Shown here piece by piece: positions 52,336 to 62,712 of a stretch of 64,000 bases of DNA. Position numbers and translations under genes: made by a program. A model generated the notes under the pieces. That model saw nothing but the letters and a program-made list of their open reading frames with translations, ran no database searches and was not told where the DNA came from. The number at the start of each line of letters is the position of its first letter. Position 1 is the first letter of the stretch. Source of the DNA: Meconema thalassinum (Eukaryota; Arthropoda; Insecta; Orthoptera; Tettigoniidae); the NCBI GenBank assembly GCA_946902985.2, contig OX336388.2, forward strand, positions 135,357,846 through 135,421,845, read 5' to 3'.

Positions 52336-52950
52336 TGCTTCAGGTACCTTGGATCTCGTCTACAGAGTGATGGCAACTTCAATGATGAAGAAAGAGCCAG
52401 GGTAAACGCAACCTGGTTGCGGTGGAAGGAGGTCATGGGTGTGCTTTGCGTCAAGAATTTGCCACTTCGTCTCAAATCGAAGATATATCGGACAGTGGTA
52501 CAGCCAGTTGTGCTGTATGGTGTTGAATGTCGACCATCCGACAAAATTTCAGAACGTCGCCTGCACGCCATGGAAATGAGAATGGTTCGTTGGACAATGG
52601 GCATCTCCCTTATTGGCCATGTCAGAAACGACACAATCCGGGAGCAAATGTGTGTCGCCCCAATTGTGGACAAGATGATGGAGAGACGGCTTCAATGGTA
52701 TGGCCATGCCCTGTGTGCAGCGCCTGATAATGTTACTAACTCTGTCCTTCATTTTGAGGTTGAAGGCCTACGCCCCAGAGGACGACCGAAGCAGCGTTGG
52801 CAAGACACTATAAATGGTGACTTAAAAATTACCGGCCTAAATCCAGCTGACGCACGAAACCGGACAAAATGGAACGTAGGCCTAATGACCCAAAAATCGG
52901 ACCCTGCACCAGCGGGACAACTCTAGGAGGAAGAAGAAGAAGAAGATGTT
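52336..52950 (+). pseudogene. LINE C-terminal fragment (LYGVECRPS / GRPKQRW type)
   Basis: The frame reads CFRYLGSRLQSDGNFNDEER, LRLKSKIYRTVVQPVVLYGV, RMVRWTMGISLIGHVRN, RPRGRPKQRWQDTINGDL and a stop after DPAPAGQL, then a (GAA) tail. It is a close relative of the antisense fragment at 11774-12340. It is frame-intact but 5'-truncated; the longer 238-codon frame borrows unrelated upstream sequence. Confidence 0.75.
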
Positions 52951-53029
52951 TTATGCCAGGATTGGTCTGTTTAGTCATCAGAAACACATCCACAAGCTGG
53001 TCTGAAAAGCTCTATGGAGGAAGAAGTAT

Positions 53030-53320
53030 GTTTACTATGAATCAAGTTACAGCCGCCGCCGCCGCCGATTATGTGAAAAGGATGAATTATGAAAGAATGC
53101 CGAAACAAGTGATGGAGAGACGGATGACTGGAAAAAGAGGACGAGAAAGACCTAGAGTATGGTGGATAGACTTAGTGAAGGACAGTGTGAGTGTAGAGTG
53201 GAGTTCAGTGGTTGAGGAAGGATGGTGAACAGACAGAGTAAAGTGGAGGGGTGTCATATTTACTCCGACCTGGCCCAAGCTGGAAAATGGAAATTGATGA
53301 TTGATGATTATGATGACTTC
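53030..53320 (+). pseudogene. Short LINE 3' end
   Basis: RRMTGKRGRERPRVWWIDLV and, after a stop, RVKWRGVIFTPTWPKLENGN lead to a TGATGATTGATGATTATGAT tail. It is the same LINE type as 54335-55285 and 57850-58475. Confidence 0.65.
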
Positions 53321-53419
53321 CCCAAAGTAAACTGACATAGAACACCTCAGTCAACCATCGATTATGACAGCTATTCAACTGTTCTGTCTAAAATTTACAC
53401 CAATTGTGACCAATGGCAT

Positions 53420-53880
53420 TGAAATCATATGAACCCTTCTGAAAAAGAAAGACTTAAAGGAAATGGAAAGCGTGAAGCAACCTTTCTGAAAAGAGCCCTC
53501 TGTATATTTAAATATACCCCCTGCAGACTCGTGTATGGTCCATGGGCATCACACTCCTGCATCATGTCAAAAATGACACTGTTCACTAGCAAATGGGCAT
53601 CGCACTCATCACTGAGAAGGCACAGGATGGTATGGTCATGTCTTGTGTGCTGCACCTGGAACAGTTGCCAATTTCACCAACTGGTTTGAAATTAATGGGC
53701 AACGTCCACGTGGACATCCAAAGCAGCGCTGGCATGACACAGTAGCCTAAATGCTGACATGAAGACTCGCAACCTAAGACCACAAGATGCCCAAGATCAT
53801 ACAAAATGGTGAGGCAAGGTCAAAATAGCGGATCCTGCACTAGCAGGAAAACGCTAGGAAGGAGAAGAAGAAGACTCATG
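53420..53880 (+). pseudogene. Mixed LINE fragments
   Basis: TFLKRALCIFKYTPCRLVYG (53480-53540) matches the family at 32270. From about 53540 the text switches to the family at 52336 (WYGHVLCAAPGTVANF, then GQRPRGHPKQRWHDTVA) and an AAG-rich tail at 53860. Several frameshifts are present. 53881-54334 is unassigned. Confidence 0.6.
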
Positions 53881-54334
53881 TATGAGGTGACTTGAGAACT
53901 ATTTTTCATTGAGGACTTAAGATGTAACATGCAACTATAATTCACAAAAGAATATCTGGAGCTTCTGCACAGATTAAAATTAAAGAAAAAATAAATTTGG
54001 AGTGAATTTCACATCACAGATGCGATGACGGACAACAAGTGGAGTCAAAGTTAATACATGGTAACACGCGCGGCAGTTCATGGGTTCCATCACAAGGCAT
54101 GTATTATACTTCGATATCATAAACCGAACAACGAGTGTATGTGCCAAGTTAAGTGATTGTTGTCATGCCTTGTAGTGTCCATGGAGGCCATGCTCTCTAG
54201 CAAGATTATGTAGTAACTAAGTTTGAACTCTTGCGCAAATGTGCGTTATTTTCTGTTTGTTTGCATTACCCAGTGGTGGCCGGTGTTGCACAACAACCTG
54301 ATTTCTTTAAGAAAAACAATTAATACCGTAATAG

Positions 54335-55285
54335 ACAGACTGGTTTAGGAACAAGACTGGACTAAGACAGGGGAGTGTGCTGTCACCTCTCTTGTTCATA
54401 ATGGTAATGGATGAAATTGTAAAGGAAACAAAGGAAGCATATGGACATAAAGAAATGAAGTTACTATTATTTGCAGATGATATTGTGGTCTGGGGAAGGA
54501 ACACCGAAGAAGTGCAAAAACAACTAGATGCACTAAACGAAAATATTCAGAAGTATGGCCTGAAAATCAGTATAGAGAAAAGCAAGACCATGGTGATGAC
54601 AAGAGGGGAAAGACAAGGAAAGGGCACTGTGAAAATTGGAAGTCAGAGTTTGGAAATTGTGGACACGTTCAAATACCTAGGAAGTGAATTGATGCAAACT
54701 GGTAGGTTGGACATGGAGATTGGCAGGAGGGTACAGCAGAGCAATGCATTCTATCAAAGTGTAAGAAAACTTGTTTGGGATAAGGAAGTACCAAGGAAAA
54801 GCAAGGAGGTAATGTATAAAATGTACTATGTACCCATATTAACTTATGCAGCTGAGACTTGGACCCTGACGAGCAGGCAAGAGAGTAGAATCCAAGCCAG
54901 TGAAATGAAATTCCTACGAAGTATGATAGGAAAGACAAGGAAAGACAGAGTGAGGAATGAAGATGTTAGGAAGGAAGTTGGGATGGGAAAACTAAATGAG
55001 AAAATTGAGAAGAATAAACTAAGGTGGTTTGGACATGTAAAGAGGATGGAGGAAAATAGAATACCAAGACAGATGCTGGAGGCGAAGTGCAAGGGTAAGA
55101 GAGCAAGGGGAAGACCTAGAACAAGGTGGATCGATTCAGTGAAGAACAGCGTGAGAAAAAGGAATCTGGACTGGGACAAGATCGTGGAAGAAGAATTGTG
55201 GAAGGAAAGAGGAAAGTGGAGAAGTGCCAAAAATACCCCGACCCGGCAGGAGCTGGATAAGGGGAAATGATGATGATGATGATGA
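54335..55285 (+). mobile_element. 5'-truncated LINE with (GAT) tail
   Basis: The copy starts within the reverse-transcriptase palm (GTRLGLRQGSVLSPLLF before the first Met) and runs to a (GAT)n tail at 55266-55285. The frame is intact, suggesting a fairly recent insertion compared with its relatives at 49818, 53030 and 57850. Confidence 0.82.
54377..55270 (+). CDS. LINE reverse transcriptase, C-terminal 297 residues
   Basis: The ORF opens within the QGSVLSPLLF motif, so its Met is internal. Residues 32-35 are the FADD catalytic box. Then follow KSKTMVMTRG, FKYLGSELMQTGRLD, KMYYVPILTYAAETWTLTSR, EMKFLRSMIGKTRKDRVRNE, LRWFGHVKRMEENRIPRQML and RARGRPRTRWIDSVKNSV. It lacks the endonuclease and the N-terminal half of the reverse transcriptase, so it cannot act alone. 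It is the best-preserved member of the (GAT)-tailed LINEs in this region. Confidence 0.8.
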   Translation: MLSPLLFIMVMDEIVKETKEAYGHKEMKLLLFADDIVVWGRNTEEVQKQLDALNENIQKYGLKISIEKSKTMVMTRGERQGKGTVKIGSQSLEIVDTFKYLGSELMQTGRLDMEIGRRVQQSNAFYQSVRKLVWDKEVPRKSKEVMYKMYYVPILTYAAETWTLTSRQESRIQASEMKFLRSMIGKTRKDRVRNEDVRKEVGMGKLNEKIEKNKLRWFGHVKRMEENRIPRQMLEAKCKGKRARGRPRTRWIDSVKNSVRKRNLDWDKIVEEELWKERGKWRSAKNTPTRQELDKGK

Positions 55286-56225
55286 ATAATATTTTTAGTA
55301 ATAAAATCTGTATGTTTTCTTTTATTAGGAATTCATAACTGTGCTCTTTAATAATTCAGGAAATCTTATAGTAAGTTACTGTGGGCTGTCTAAGAAAGCG
55401 AAGCGCGCCAACTGTTTAGGAGCACTCGTCCGTTTGGTCGTTGCCAGCCCCAAGCACCGACCAGATCTCAATAGTGAAGGGTATGGCAGAGTAAGTCCTA
55501 TCCCAACAGTTAACTCGGCTGGTCATTGCCAACTGATTGCAACAAGGGAGCCGAGGTCCGGACCGAGACATCCGAGATGCTCCGTCAACTGCCAATATTA
55601 CAGTATGTCTTACAATGTAATTTGTGCGTACTTGTGTCACTTGCGGTTCTTTCTTGCCCTCTTATATAACTTACGTTGCTTTGTTCTCGTGAAGTTTATC
55701 ATGTAGACTAACTTATAATCAATGTGATGTTCTCTGAACTGCGGCATTTGTGATGAATGAGGTACATTCGCTTTACAGCGCAATTGAATACAGTTTTATC
55801 TGATATCAAGCAGTATTTTATCCTACCCCCTACCCTCCTCCCCTTAATGAAAATAGTGCAACACCCAGAACAATTATCCGACAGCCGCCACTGGCATTAC
55901 CCGTGTTTATCAATTATCCGTGCAATCTCAAGTCCGCATTAACACGGATAATTGAGAGTTTACTGTATGACAAAATGCATTGTGTTGTTATTATTATTTG
56001 CAAAATATTGCACAAAAGATAGGTCTTAGAATTTTTTTTGAAAAAACTGGAATCATGTCGACTGATCCACCACTCGAAAGTATAATTAATATTGATGAAC
56101 ATGAAATCAAAATTGTTGATAAATTTCAATATTTAGGTGAAATTATCACCTACAGTTTAATCTAAAAGCGAAACCAACCTGGCAGAATAAAATAAATTGA
56201 ATAAAGCCAATTATATAACCAAAGT
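55286..56225. other. Unassigned, with a pogo-like inverted end at 55965
   Basis: Reading inward from 55965 on the minus strand gives CAGTAAACTCTCAATTATCC, flanked by TA at 55966-55967. GGATAATTG words repeat inside. It could pair with the end at 50623. The rest has no recognised feature; a 121-codon frame at 55341-55706 lacks motifs. Confidence 0.35.
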
Positions 56226-56700
56226 CGCCTCCGTAGCGTAGTGGTCAGCATGGTTAGCTGCCGCCCTGGAGGTCCTGGGTTCGATTCACGGCTCTGCCAC
56301 GAAATTTGAAAAGTGGTACGAGGACTGGAACGGGGTCTACTCAGCCTCGGATGGTCCAAATGAGTAGAGGGGGTTCCATTCCCACCTCAGCCATCCACGA
56401 AGTGGTTTTCCGTGGTTTCCCACTTCGTCTTCGGGCAAATGCCGGGATGGTACCTCCTGTAAGGCCACGGCCACCTCCTTCCCTCTTCCTTACCTATCCA
56501 TCCTAACCTTCCATTCCCTTCCCTCATGAGGCCACTGTTTGCTTTGCAGGTGAGGCCGTCTGGGCGATGTGCTAATCCCATCTCACCAGTTGTATCCACT
56601 GCGATTAGATGTTCCCAGCTCTAGGACACTGCCTGAAAAATGGCGGTAGGGTTGAGTTCCCTCGCTGAGTCCGTGGGAGCCACCACCCTGGAGGGTAAAC
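56226..56700 (+). repeat. SINE E (tRNA-derived)
   Basis: The head GCCTCCGTAGCGTAGTGGTC and B-box CTGGGTTCGATTCACGGC are tRNA-like. The body has CATCCACGAAGTGGTTTTCC and CAAATGCCGGGATGGTACCT, the latter shared with SINE F-type elements. It ends near the (TA)n at 56707. Confidence 0.75.
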
Positions 56701-56733
56701 TCGAATTAATATATATATATATATATATATATA

Positions 56734-57358
56734 CAGTGAAACCCCTGAAATCCGAACTAATTGGGGCTGTAGCCTGTTCGGATTTCAATTTGTTCGGATT
56801 AGCCGAAAAATATTCATAACATAATAACCAGCCCTCGTTACGGTATAGGACAGACAATGTGACTTATACTGAAGCTGCATCTGCTCTGGACATCGCATTG
56901 CGCTTCGTAGAACAACACGCAGCATTTACGCCAAACGTTGTCATGTTCATGCGACACTGGCGAGCAATTGCCTCCGCGGGAAGGTTTCCGTCACTTTGAC
57001 AATTGAAGATAACTGATTTCAAGTGAAAGATTAAGTTATATTTTGTGTGTTTCTATTGTTATTTAATTGTTTTTGCAAAGTGATTAACCTAAGGAATTAC
57101 AATAACCAACTTTTCCGTTTTTCAATCCTGGATGAGATAGGTATAGGCACATTTACACTTTGTTAGATATGCTAATTGTACTTCTTCGTTTATTTTTCAA
57201 CTAATTATGTAAAATATGTAAAATATAATTGTTTTATAACTAAATAAATAAGTTTCTCTTTTTTGCGTGTGTTTTTCAAACTTGAAATTGTCGAAAAATC
57301 TCGTTCGGATTACCCGGGATTTCGGATTTCCGGGGTTCGGATTTGAGGGGTTTCACTG
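56734..57358. mobile_element. Tigger/pogo-like MITE
   Basis: The ends CAGTGAAACCCCTGAAATCC and (reverse complement) CAGTGAAACCCCTCAAATCC are inverted repeats. TA flanks both (56732-56733 and 57359-57360). CAGT ends with TA duplications are typical of pogo/Tigger MITEs. The 625-bp interior is AT-rich and non-coding. Its left edge sits at a (TA)n run. Confidence 0.8.
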
Positions 57359-57585
57359 TATATAAAACCAAAAGTACATACAACAACAACAAAATCTTAT
57401 CGATTGCAGTAAAATTAAGACATTATAAACCAGTTACACAGCCAGAGGTGAAACTATTTTCAAAACTACTAATACAGCTGAAATAGACACTTAAAACAGA
57501 ATGAAGAATAATTAGGACATGCATAAATAAGCAATATCAAGTTAATGGTTATTGGAGAATAACATCAAATACTACTAGGTACAGT

Positions 57586-57851
57586 GGTAATAATAATAAT
57601 AATAATAATATCAATAATATCATGTAGCCTCGGGTGCCGGATGCAAGCTTTATTATTTGACACCCAAAGGGTAGCTTGCATGTCGAATTTCGTTGTTCCT
57701 TGAATCACAATGAAAGTCAAGGAGGATAGATATCTAAGCTTCTTGAACACTATAGTGCTTTTTATTAGAGAAATGAGGAACTTTGTGTTGGCGGAAACTC
57801 CCGAAATTAATTTTGCCATTATGAAAACGGCCTACTAAATTCAAATGGGTG
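57586..57851 (-). repeat. SINE G, antisense, 5'-truncated
   Basis: From (TAA)n and GTAGCCTCGGGTGCCGGATG it runs to GAAAACGGCCTACTAAATTC, where it meets LINE sequence. The tRNA head is absent. Confidence 0.78.
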
Positions 57852-58475
57852 AAACACTTTAAATACTTGGGAAGAGAACTGACTGAAGATGGAAGACTAG
57901 ATTTGGAAATTAGCAGAATACAACTCAAGAGTGTTTTCTACGAACAGGTACGGGGACTAGTATGGAATAAGGATATACCAATTAAGGCTAAAGAAGTTAT
58001 GTACAAAGCTTATTATGTTCCTATAATGACATATGCAGCAGAAACTTGGACAATGACTAAGAGGGATGGGAGCAGAATACAGGCAGCTGAGATGAGATTC
58101 CTGAGAAATATGGTCGAGAAAACGAGGAGAGACAGAGTAAGAAATGAAGATATACGGAAAGAACTGGGAGTACAGAAACTAAATGACAAACTGGAGCAAA
58201 ACAGATTGAGATGGTTTGGACATGTCAAACGGATGAATGAAGTAAGGCTGCCAAGACGAGCACTGAAACGACGGATGACAGGGAAGAGAGGCCGAGGAAG
58301 ACCAAGAATGCATTGGATGGACTCAGTGAACAATAGCATTAGAAAACGGAACCTGGATTGAAACACCGTGTCAGAAGAGGAATGGAACGACAGAACAAAG
58401 TGGAGAGGAACCATATTTGCCCCCAACCGGTGTCAGCTGGAAAAGGGGAAATGAAGATGATGATGATGATGAATA
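57850..58475 (+). pseudogene. 5'-truncated LINE with (GAT) tail
   Basis: The frame reads VKHFKYLGRELTEDGRLDLE, KAYYVPIMTYAAETWTMTKR, EMRFLRNMVEKTRRDRVRNE, LRWFGHVKRMNEVRLPR and GKRGRGRPRMHWMDSVNNSI. It is stopped at 58361 but readable to KWRGTIFAP, then a (GAT)n tail at 58452. It is homologous to 54335-55285. Confidence 0.75.
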
Positions 58476-58479
58476 CAGT

Positions 58480-58671
58480 CTAAAAGGAAATTGAACCAGT
58501 GTTGAGTACAATTAGAAAGAAACGGCTCTCATAGTTTGGACATCTTCGAACACCGGAAACTAGAATTAGTAGAAAAATACCGTAGTAGAAAAATTATGGA
58601 ATACAAATACCAGGATTAAATGGATCAAGAAATTAAGGATGATATTAAAGAACTCCAACTAACACTCCCTA
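58480..58671 (+). pseudogene. LINE fragment related to the one at 10586-11770
   Basis: Shifted frames give RLS-FGHLRTPETRISRKI and QEIKDDIKELQLTLPIG, the same order of motifs as NRLFTFWRNKK and EVEKDIKELGLTDL at 11500-11600. It is ended by a pogo-like element. Confidence 0.5.
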
Positions 58672-59474
58672 TAGGGGAGAGTCGGTCAAAACAGGGTACT
58701 TAATAAACAAAGTGGCATATCTTATGAACTTGTTGTACTAATGTGTTAAATTTTTAAGGACGAGTTGTATAATATATCTACTTACAAAAGGTAATTAAGA
58801 AAATAATTTAAAAAAAAGCCTAACCCTAAATTTTTTATTTATAATAATAACGGAATATCGCACAATGTGCATATGTCGTAGTCAGATAGTGAAATCCGTC
58901 ATTTCATGAAAATCCTAGGCACTTCATGAAGAGCCGGCATATGATGTAAAAAGGTACAGTTGCACTATCTGACGCGTGGTTTCATGAAATGGCTAAATAT
59001 CGCCGTCACATAGTGTAATTCATTTTGTACATCATCTGACGGGAAATCCAGCCCGTCACTTCATGAAGTACCGTAGCGGCAGCGGTGATCACGTGTGAGG
59101 GAAGTGAGACTTCCAAGAATAAATCAGATAAAAATGCGGACACTAAAGGGCTGTTATCTCCTCAGAAAGTGAACACTGTGACATATGGTACAAATGTCTA
59201 ATGGTCTGGACTTCATTTATCCTCTAATTCCCTCCCCAGCATCTTGCTTGGCCTTGCGCCTGGAAGGAATATTATGCTGCCGTATTGTGAACGGAAGAAG
59301 AACGTCGTTCAGATCCATTTTGTTTTTAAAACATGAGAGATAGATAACCGATAGTATAATATGACTTTATTTCGCTGTTCCACCCTTTAAAACAACAAGA
59401 ACAAACTCAGTTACGGGCGCGTAATACAGAGGTCTTGTACAGCTCTTAGCAGCCAACTGTATTAGTGAACTTCT

Positions 59475-59545
59475 GGTCTCGGGGTATGGTGTTGGCTTCC
59501 GGATCACTACGTGGTGAGTTCAAACCCCACTGAAGGATATTTTTT
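59475..59545 (+). repeat. tRNA-like sequence, probably a SINE head
   Basis: CTCGGGGTATGGTGTTGGCT and GTGAGTTCAAACCCCACTGA resemble A- and B-boxes of a tRNA gene, but no complete cloverleaf is evident and a SINE body may follow. Confidence 0.35.
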
Positions 59546-59609
59546 TGCCAACTAACATTTTAATCTAGTTCAGTTGTTGCATTGTTTTATAGTTGTTTTC
59601 TTGTATATT

Positions 59610-60130
59610 TTATTTAAGGGCTAGGGACATCTTGATCATCAGCCCAGTGCATTTGGGTGGTTGTTTTCTGATAACCTGTGTTTGCGTGATGATAGAAGTA
59701 GTGTGTGGGTAAAGAATTTGGGAAGGTGTCTCGGGACTTGAAATGAAGTACCATCCCGGCATTTGCTGAGAGGGTGTGTGAAAAGACCTGGGGGAAAACG
59801 CCACAGTCAGCGACGGGATTCGAACCAGCATATTGGCCTACTCGTTAAATAGACTTATGAAATCAACTATGGTTACCACGGATAGGAACATAATTATGGT
59901 CGATCTCGGGAGGAAAAGATGAGAAGAGTTCCATTCCTACCTTAGCCATCCTGGAATTGGTTTCCCTTGGTTTCCCCCTTCTCCTCTAGGCAAATGCCGG
60001 GTTGGTTCCTAACTTAACCACGGCCGCCTCCTTCTCAATCTTAACCTGAACTACAAATACACACAATTCTACAAATACCATTATAATACTGATTATCAGA
60101 CAGATTCTACACACTCCCAAGTACACAGGG
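59610..60130 (-). repeat. SINE fragments (F-like family)
   Basis: The minus strand from about 59845 has a B-box GCTGGTTCGAATCCCGTCGC and body words AAATGCCGGGATGGTACTTC. 59930-60130 is another fragment in the plus sense, with CATTCCTACCTTAGCCATCC, CAAATGCCGGGTTGGTTCCT and the shared tail GATTATCAGACAGATTCTAC. Confidence 0.55.
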
Positions 60131-60200
60131 CTGAATACACAAAAGCTTTACATTTGGTTGATTTAGTGGAGGGTTCACCTTCGAGAAAATCTCGAATTTC

Positions 60201-60913
60201 AGCCTATTTATTATAGACAGAAATATTTGAAAGAATGATTCTGCATTTTTCTTCATTGTGTGTATCTTACCTGTAAGTTATCGTTCCAGTTTTGTTGTTA
60301 ATTCATTTGGAGGTCTTGGGTCACCTCAATCATCAGTCCCGTGTGATTGGGTGTGAATTGAAATTATATTTATATGATGACTGTAGGGGTGAGCGGACAA
60401 TTGAACGAAGTTAGATGTCTGTGCAATACAATGTGTATAAACATATACTGTACCAAGTTTCATTGCGTTTGGTTGGTTAAATCGCGAGAAACGTCTATTT
60501 AAACGTCGCAACTTCGCTTGGGCGCCATGTTGGTTTTGTAGTTACCAGGTTTTCAAAAACGTCACATCGGTAAACTTCTAGTAGTTCCCATTATCACCGT
60601 ACAAAATTCCAAGGTGATATCGGTAGTAGTTTCGGAGATATTGAATGCTGGTGAAATATTTCGCACAGCCGCCATGTTGGATTGGTGAGACGTAACAAAA
60701 TTTGAAGGGCACGGTCGGGGTCGCCCGAAATAGTGCTATGAACTTACCGAGTTTCATTGAAATCGCTCCAGCCGTTTAGAAGTTATTAGGGGACACACAC
60801 ACACACACACACAAATCCTCACACACACACACACGCGCACTCGCACACACAGACAGACACACGGACAAAAGGTGACCTCATAAGCCTATTTTTTTCATAA
60901 ATGAAAATAGGCT
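60201..60913 (-). mobile_element. AGCCTA-ended hairpin element (copy 4)
   Basis: The left end AGCCTATTTATT and right end AAAATAGGCT are inverted repeats. The right end is a hairpin (AAGCCTATTTTTTTCAT with ATGAAAATAGGCT), preceded by CA and CAGA microsatellites, the same architecture as copies 1-3. The body word GCCGTTTAGAAGTTATTAGG matches copy 1 (GCCGTTTAGGAGTTGTTAGG at about 9023). Confidence 0.65.
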
Positions 60914-61749
60914 AAAAATACAAATTGCATCAGTGAAGGAAGGAGAGAAAAAAGATACACACATGAAGAACAAAAAGAAAAACTACAAATGAAATTATGA
61001 AAGTAAGCATTGCAGATTAGAAAAAAAATCTGTACAAATAAAATATATAAAAATAAAAATACAAACTTCTAGAAGAAAAAAAGAGATAGAGAGTAAAGAG
61101 TATCCGGTATTTCACGATTAGATTTAGGTTTTTATGTGAAAATTAATTTCGAAAACCATAATAAACAAGCATTAATTTATATCTTGGAATAGAACAATTA
61201 AATGAATTAATGTACGGCATCATTGTGTCAGTCATTTCATGAAGTGCCGAATCAACAAACACCGGATCTTCATGAAGTGCCTCGGCTGATAATGTAAAAT
61301 CATTTCTTACACCATCTGCCTAAATCGGTCCGTCACTTCATGAAGAAACGCGTCAGATGGTGTAACTATCTCTTTTTACATCATATGCCGGCTTTTCATG
61401 AAGTGCCTAGGATCTTCATGAAATGACGGATTTCACTATCTGACTACGACACATACATAAAAATCCTAGTGTTGAGTACACAGGTCCAAAAGAGATATTG
61501 TTCTTTTGACGCATATCTCCACGTGATAGCGTTCACACTTTTTCCCCCACAGTACACATATACAGTTTGCGTCTGGTTCATGGAACGCCCTCCTGTAGCA
61601 CAGCTTTTGGTGGAATCCATGAAAAAATGTTTGTCCAGTACCCCGTTTTATCAGACGAGTTGGATAAAACAGGGTACTGGATTTAAAGTGAACATTACAA
61701 AATAGAAATACATTTTACAAACATTGAAATTCACATCATGTACAAAATT

Positions 61750-62340
61750 CGCATTTATACGATTCATCATCTTCATCATCAATGCCTCACTGTTCATGAA
61801 CCCATTCACCACACTTACGGTATAACACTTGACCCAGCCTTTTTCAGACTTCGAATTAGTGAATAGTTCATTACAATAAATGCAAGCTGCGTTATTATTT
61901 TCTCATTCCTCTTCTGACGAGGTGTTATACTCCTGCACTTTTCTAACTTTCTTTGATTTCTGCTTTACGACATTTGTGACGTCAGAAGGCCTAAATCCAT
62001 TTGAAGTTTCCTTTTGGGAGTCTTCCCCTTTTTCATAGATGAAGTTAATTCTTCCTTGTATGAGGAACTTGTCAGAATAGCTGTCTTCTCTCTTCGTCTA
62101 TCGGTTATTCCTGCCTTTCTTTCAGCTCTCGGCACAGCCTTTATATCTTTCGGAGAGACTTGGAAAGCTGAAATCCAACCAAGTCTTAGGCCTAACTGAC
62201 TGAGAAGACCCTGATATGGATGAAACAGGTCTATCTGACTGGTAAGACCGTGATGTGGTTAGAGCAGATGATTTTCCGTTTGATGGCTCAGATAGAGATC
62301 CCGAAGACAGGATATTACCTTTCTCCAATGGTGGGTCTGA
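61750..62340 (-). pseudogene. Jerky/pogo-type transposase, C-terminal remnant
   Basis: The minus frame gives EKGNILSSGSLSEPSNGKSS, KTWLDFSFPSLSERYKGCAE and further on VRKVQEYNTSSEEE, a stop, then AACIYCNELFTNSKSEKGWV and KCYTVS. The C-x2-C...GWVKC pattern is the zinc-binding tail of CENP-B/jerky-like transposases. DDE catalytic blocks are missing. Confidence 0.5.
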
Positions 62341-62712
62341 TAAAACGGGATACTACCCTGTTCTATCCAACTTAGTGGTACCCTGTTTTATCCAACAACA
62401 CCATGTTAGGAGCAAGTGGAATTCTACAGCACTTAAACCGGTCAATCATCCTTACCTTACAGTCTTCATAATAAGGTCTTGGATATACAAGCACACACTT
62501 TACAAGCGGATATTATAACACAACACTGTAAAAATAGATTTTACCCCTGTGAGAACGCACGCTTGCACCCTACAAATTGCAACTGCTCTAAGAATGAAGG
62601 TCATCAAGTGAGAAAGAGGTTATTATGTTCACCGGAAGATGTCACCACATACCAGACAAAACTATGGTACCCCGTTACATCAGACTACCCTGTTTTATCA
62701 GACTCTCCCCTA

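Larger units (their letters stand above)
58874..61451. mobile_element. Long-TIR DNA element rich in TTCATGAA palindromes
   Basis: The inverted ends begin TGTCGTAGTCAGATAGTGAA on both sides and stay similar for about 110 bp. CATA flanks both (58870-58873 and 61452-61455). Within the terminal regions TTCATGAA occurs nine times (four left, five right), mostly as CTTCATGAAGTG or TTTCATGAAATG. No transposase was found. The superfamily was not identified; a 4-bp duplication is only suggested. Confidence 0.75.
58674..62710 (-). mobile_element. pogo/jerky-like DNA transposon, enlarged by nested elements
   Basis: The ends GGGGAGAGTCGGTCAAAACA and (reverse complement) GGGGAGAGTCTGATAAAACA continue with GGGTA, and TA flanks both (58672-58673, 62711-62712). 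Near the right end the minus strand keeps the last part of a CENP-B/jerky-type transposase. A long-TIR element at 58874-61451 fills most of its length. Confidence 0.7.

Noticed and set aside
52210..52926. A single 238-codon LINE protein
   Set aside because: Its first 40 codons overlap, in the wrong frame, the zinc-finger end of a different LINE; the genuine segment starts near 52336.
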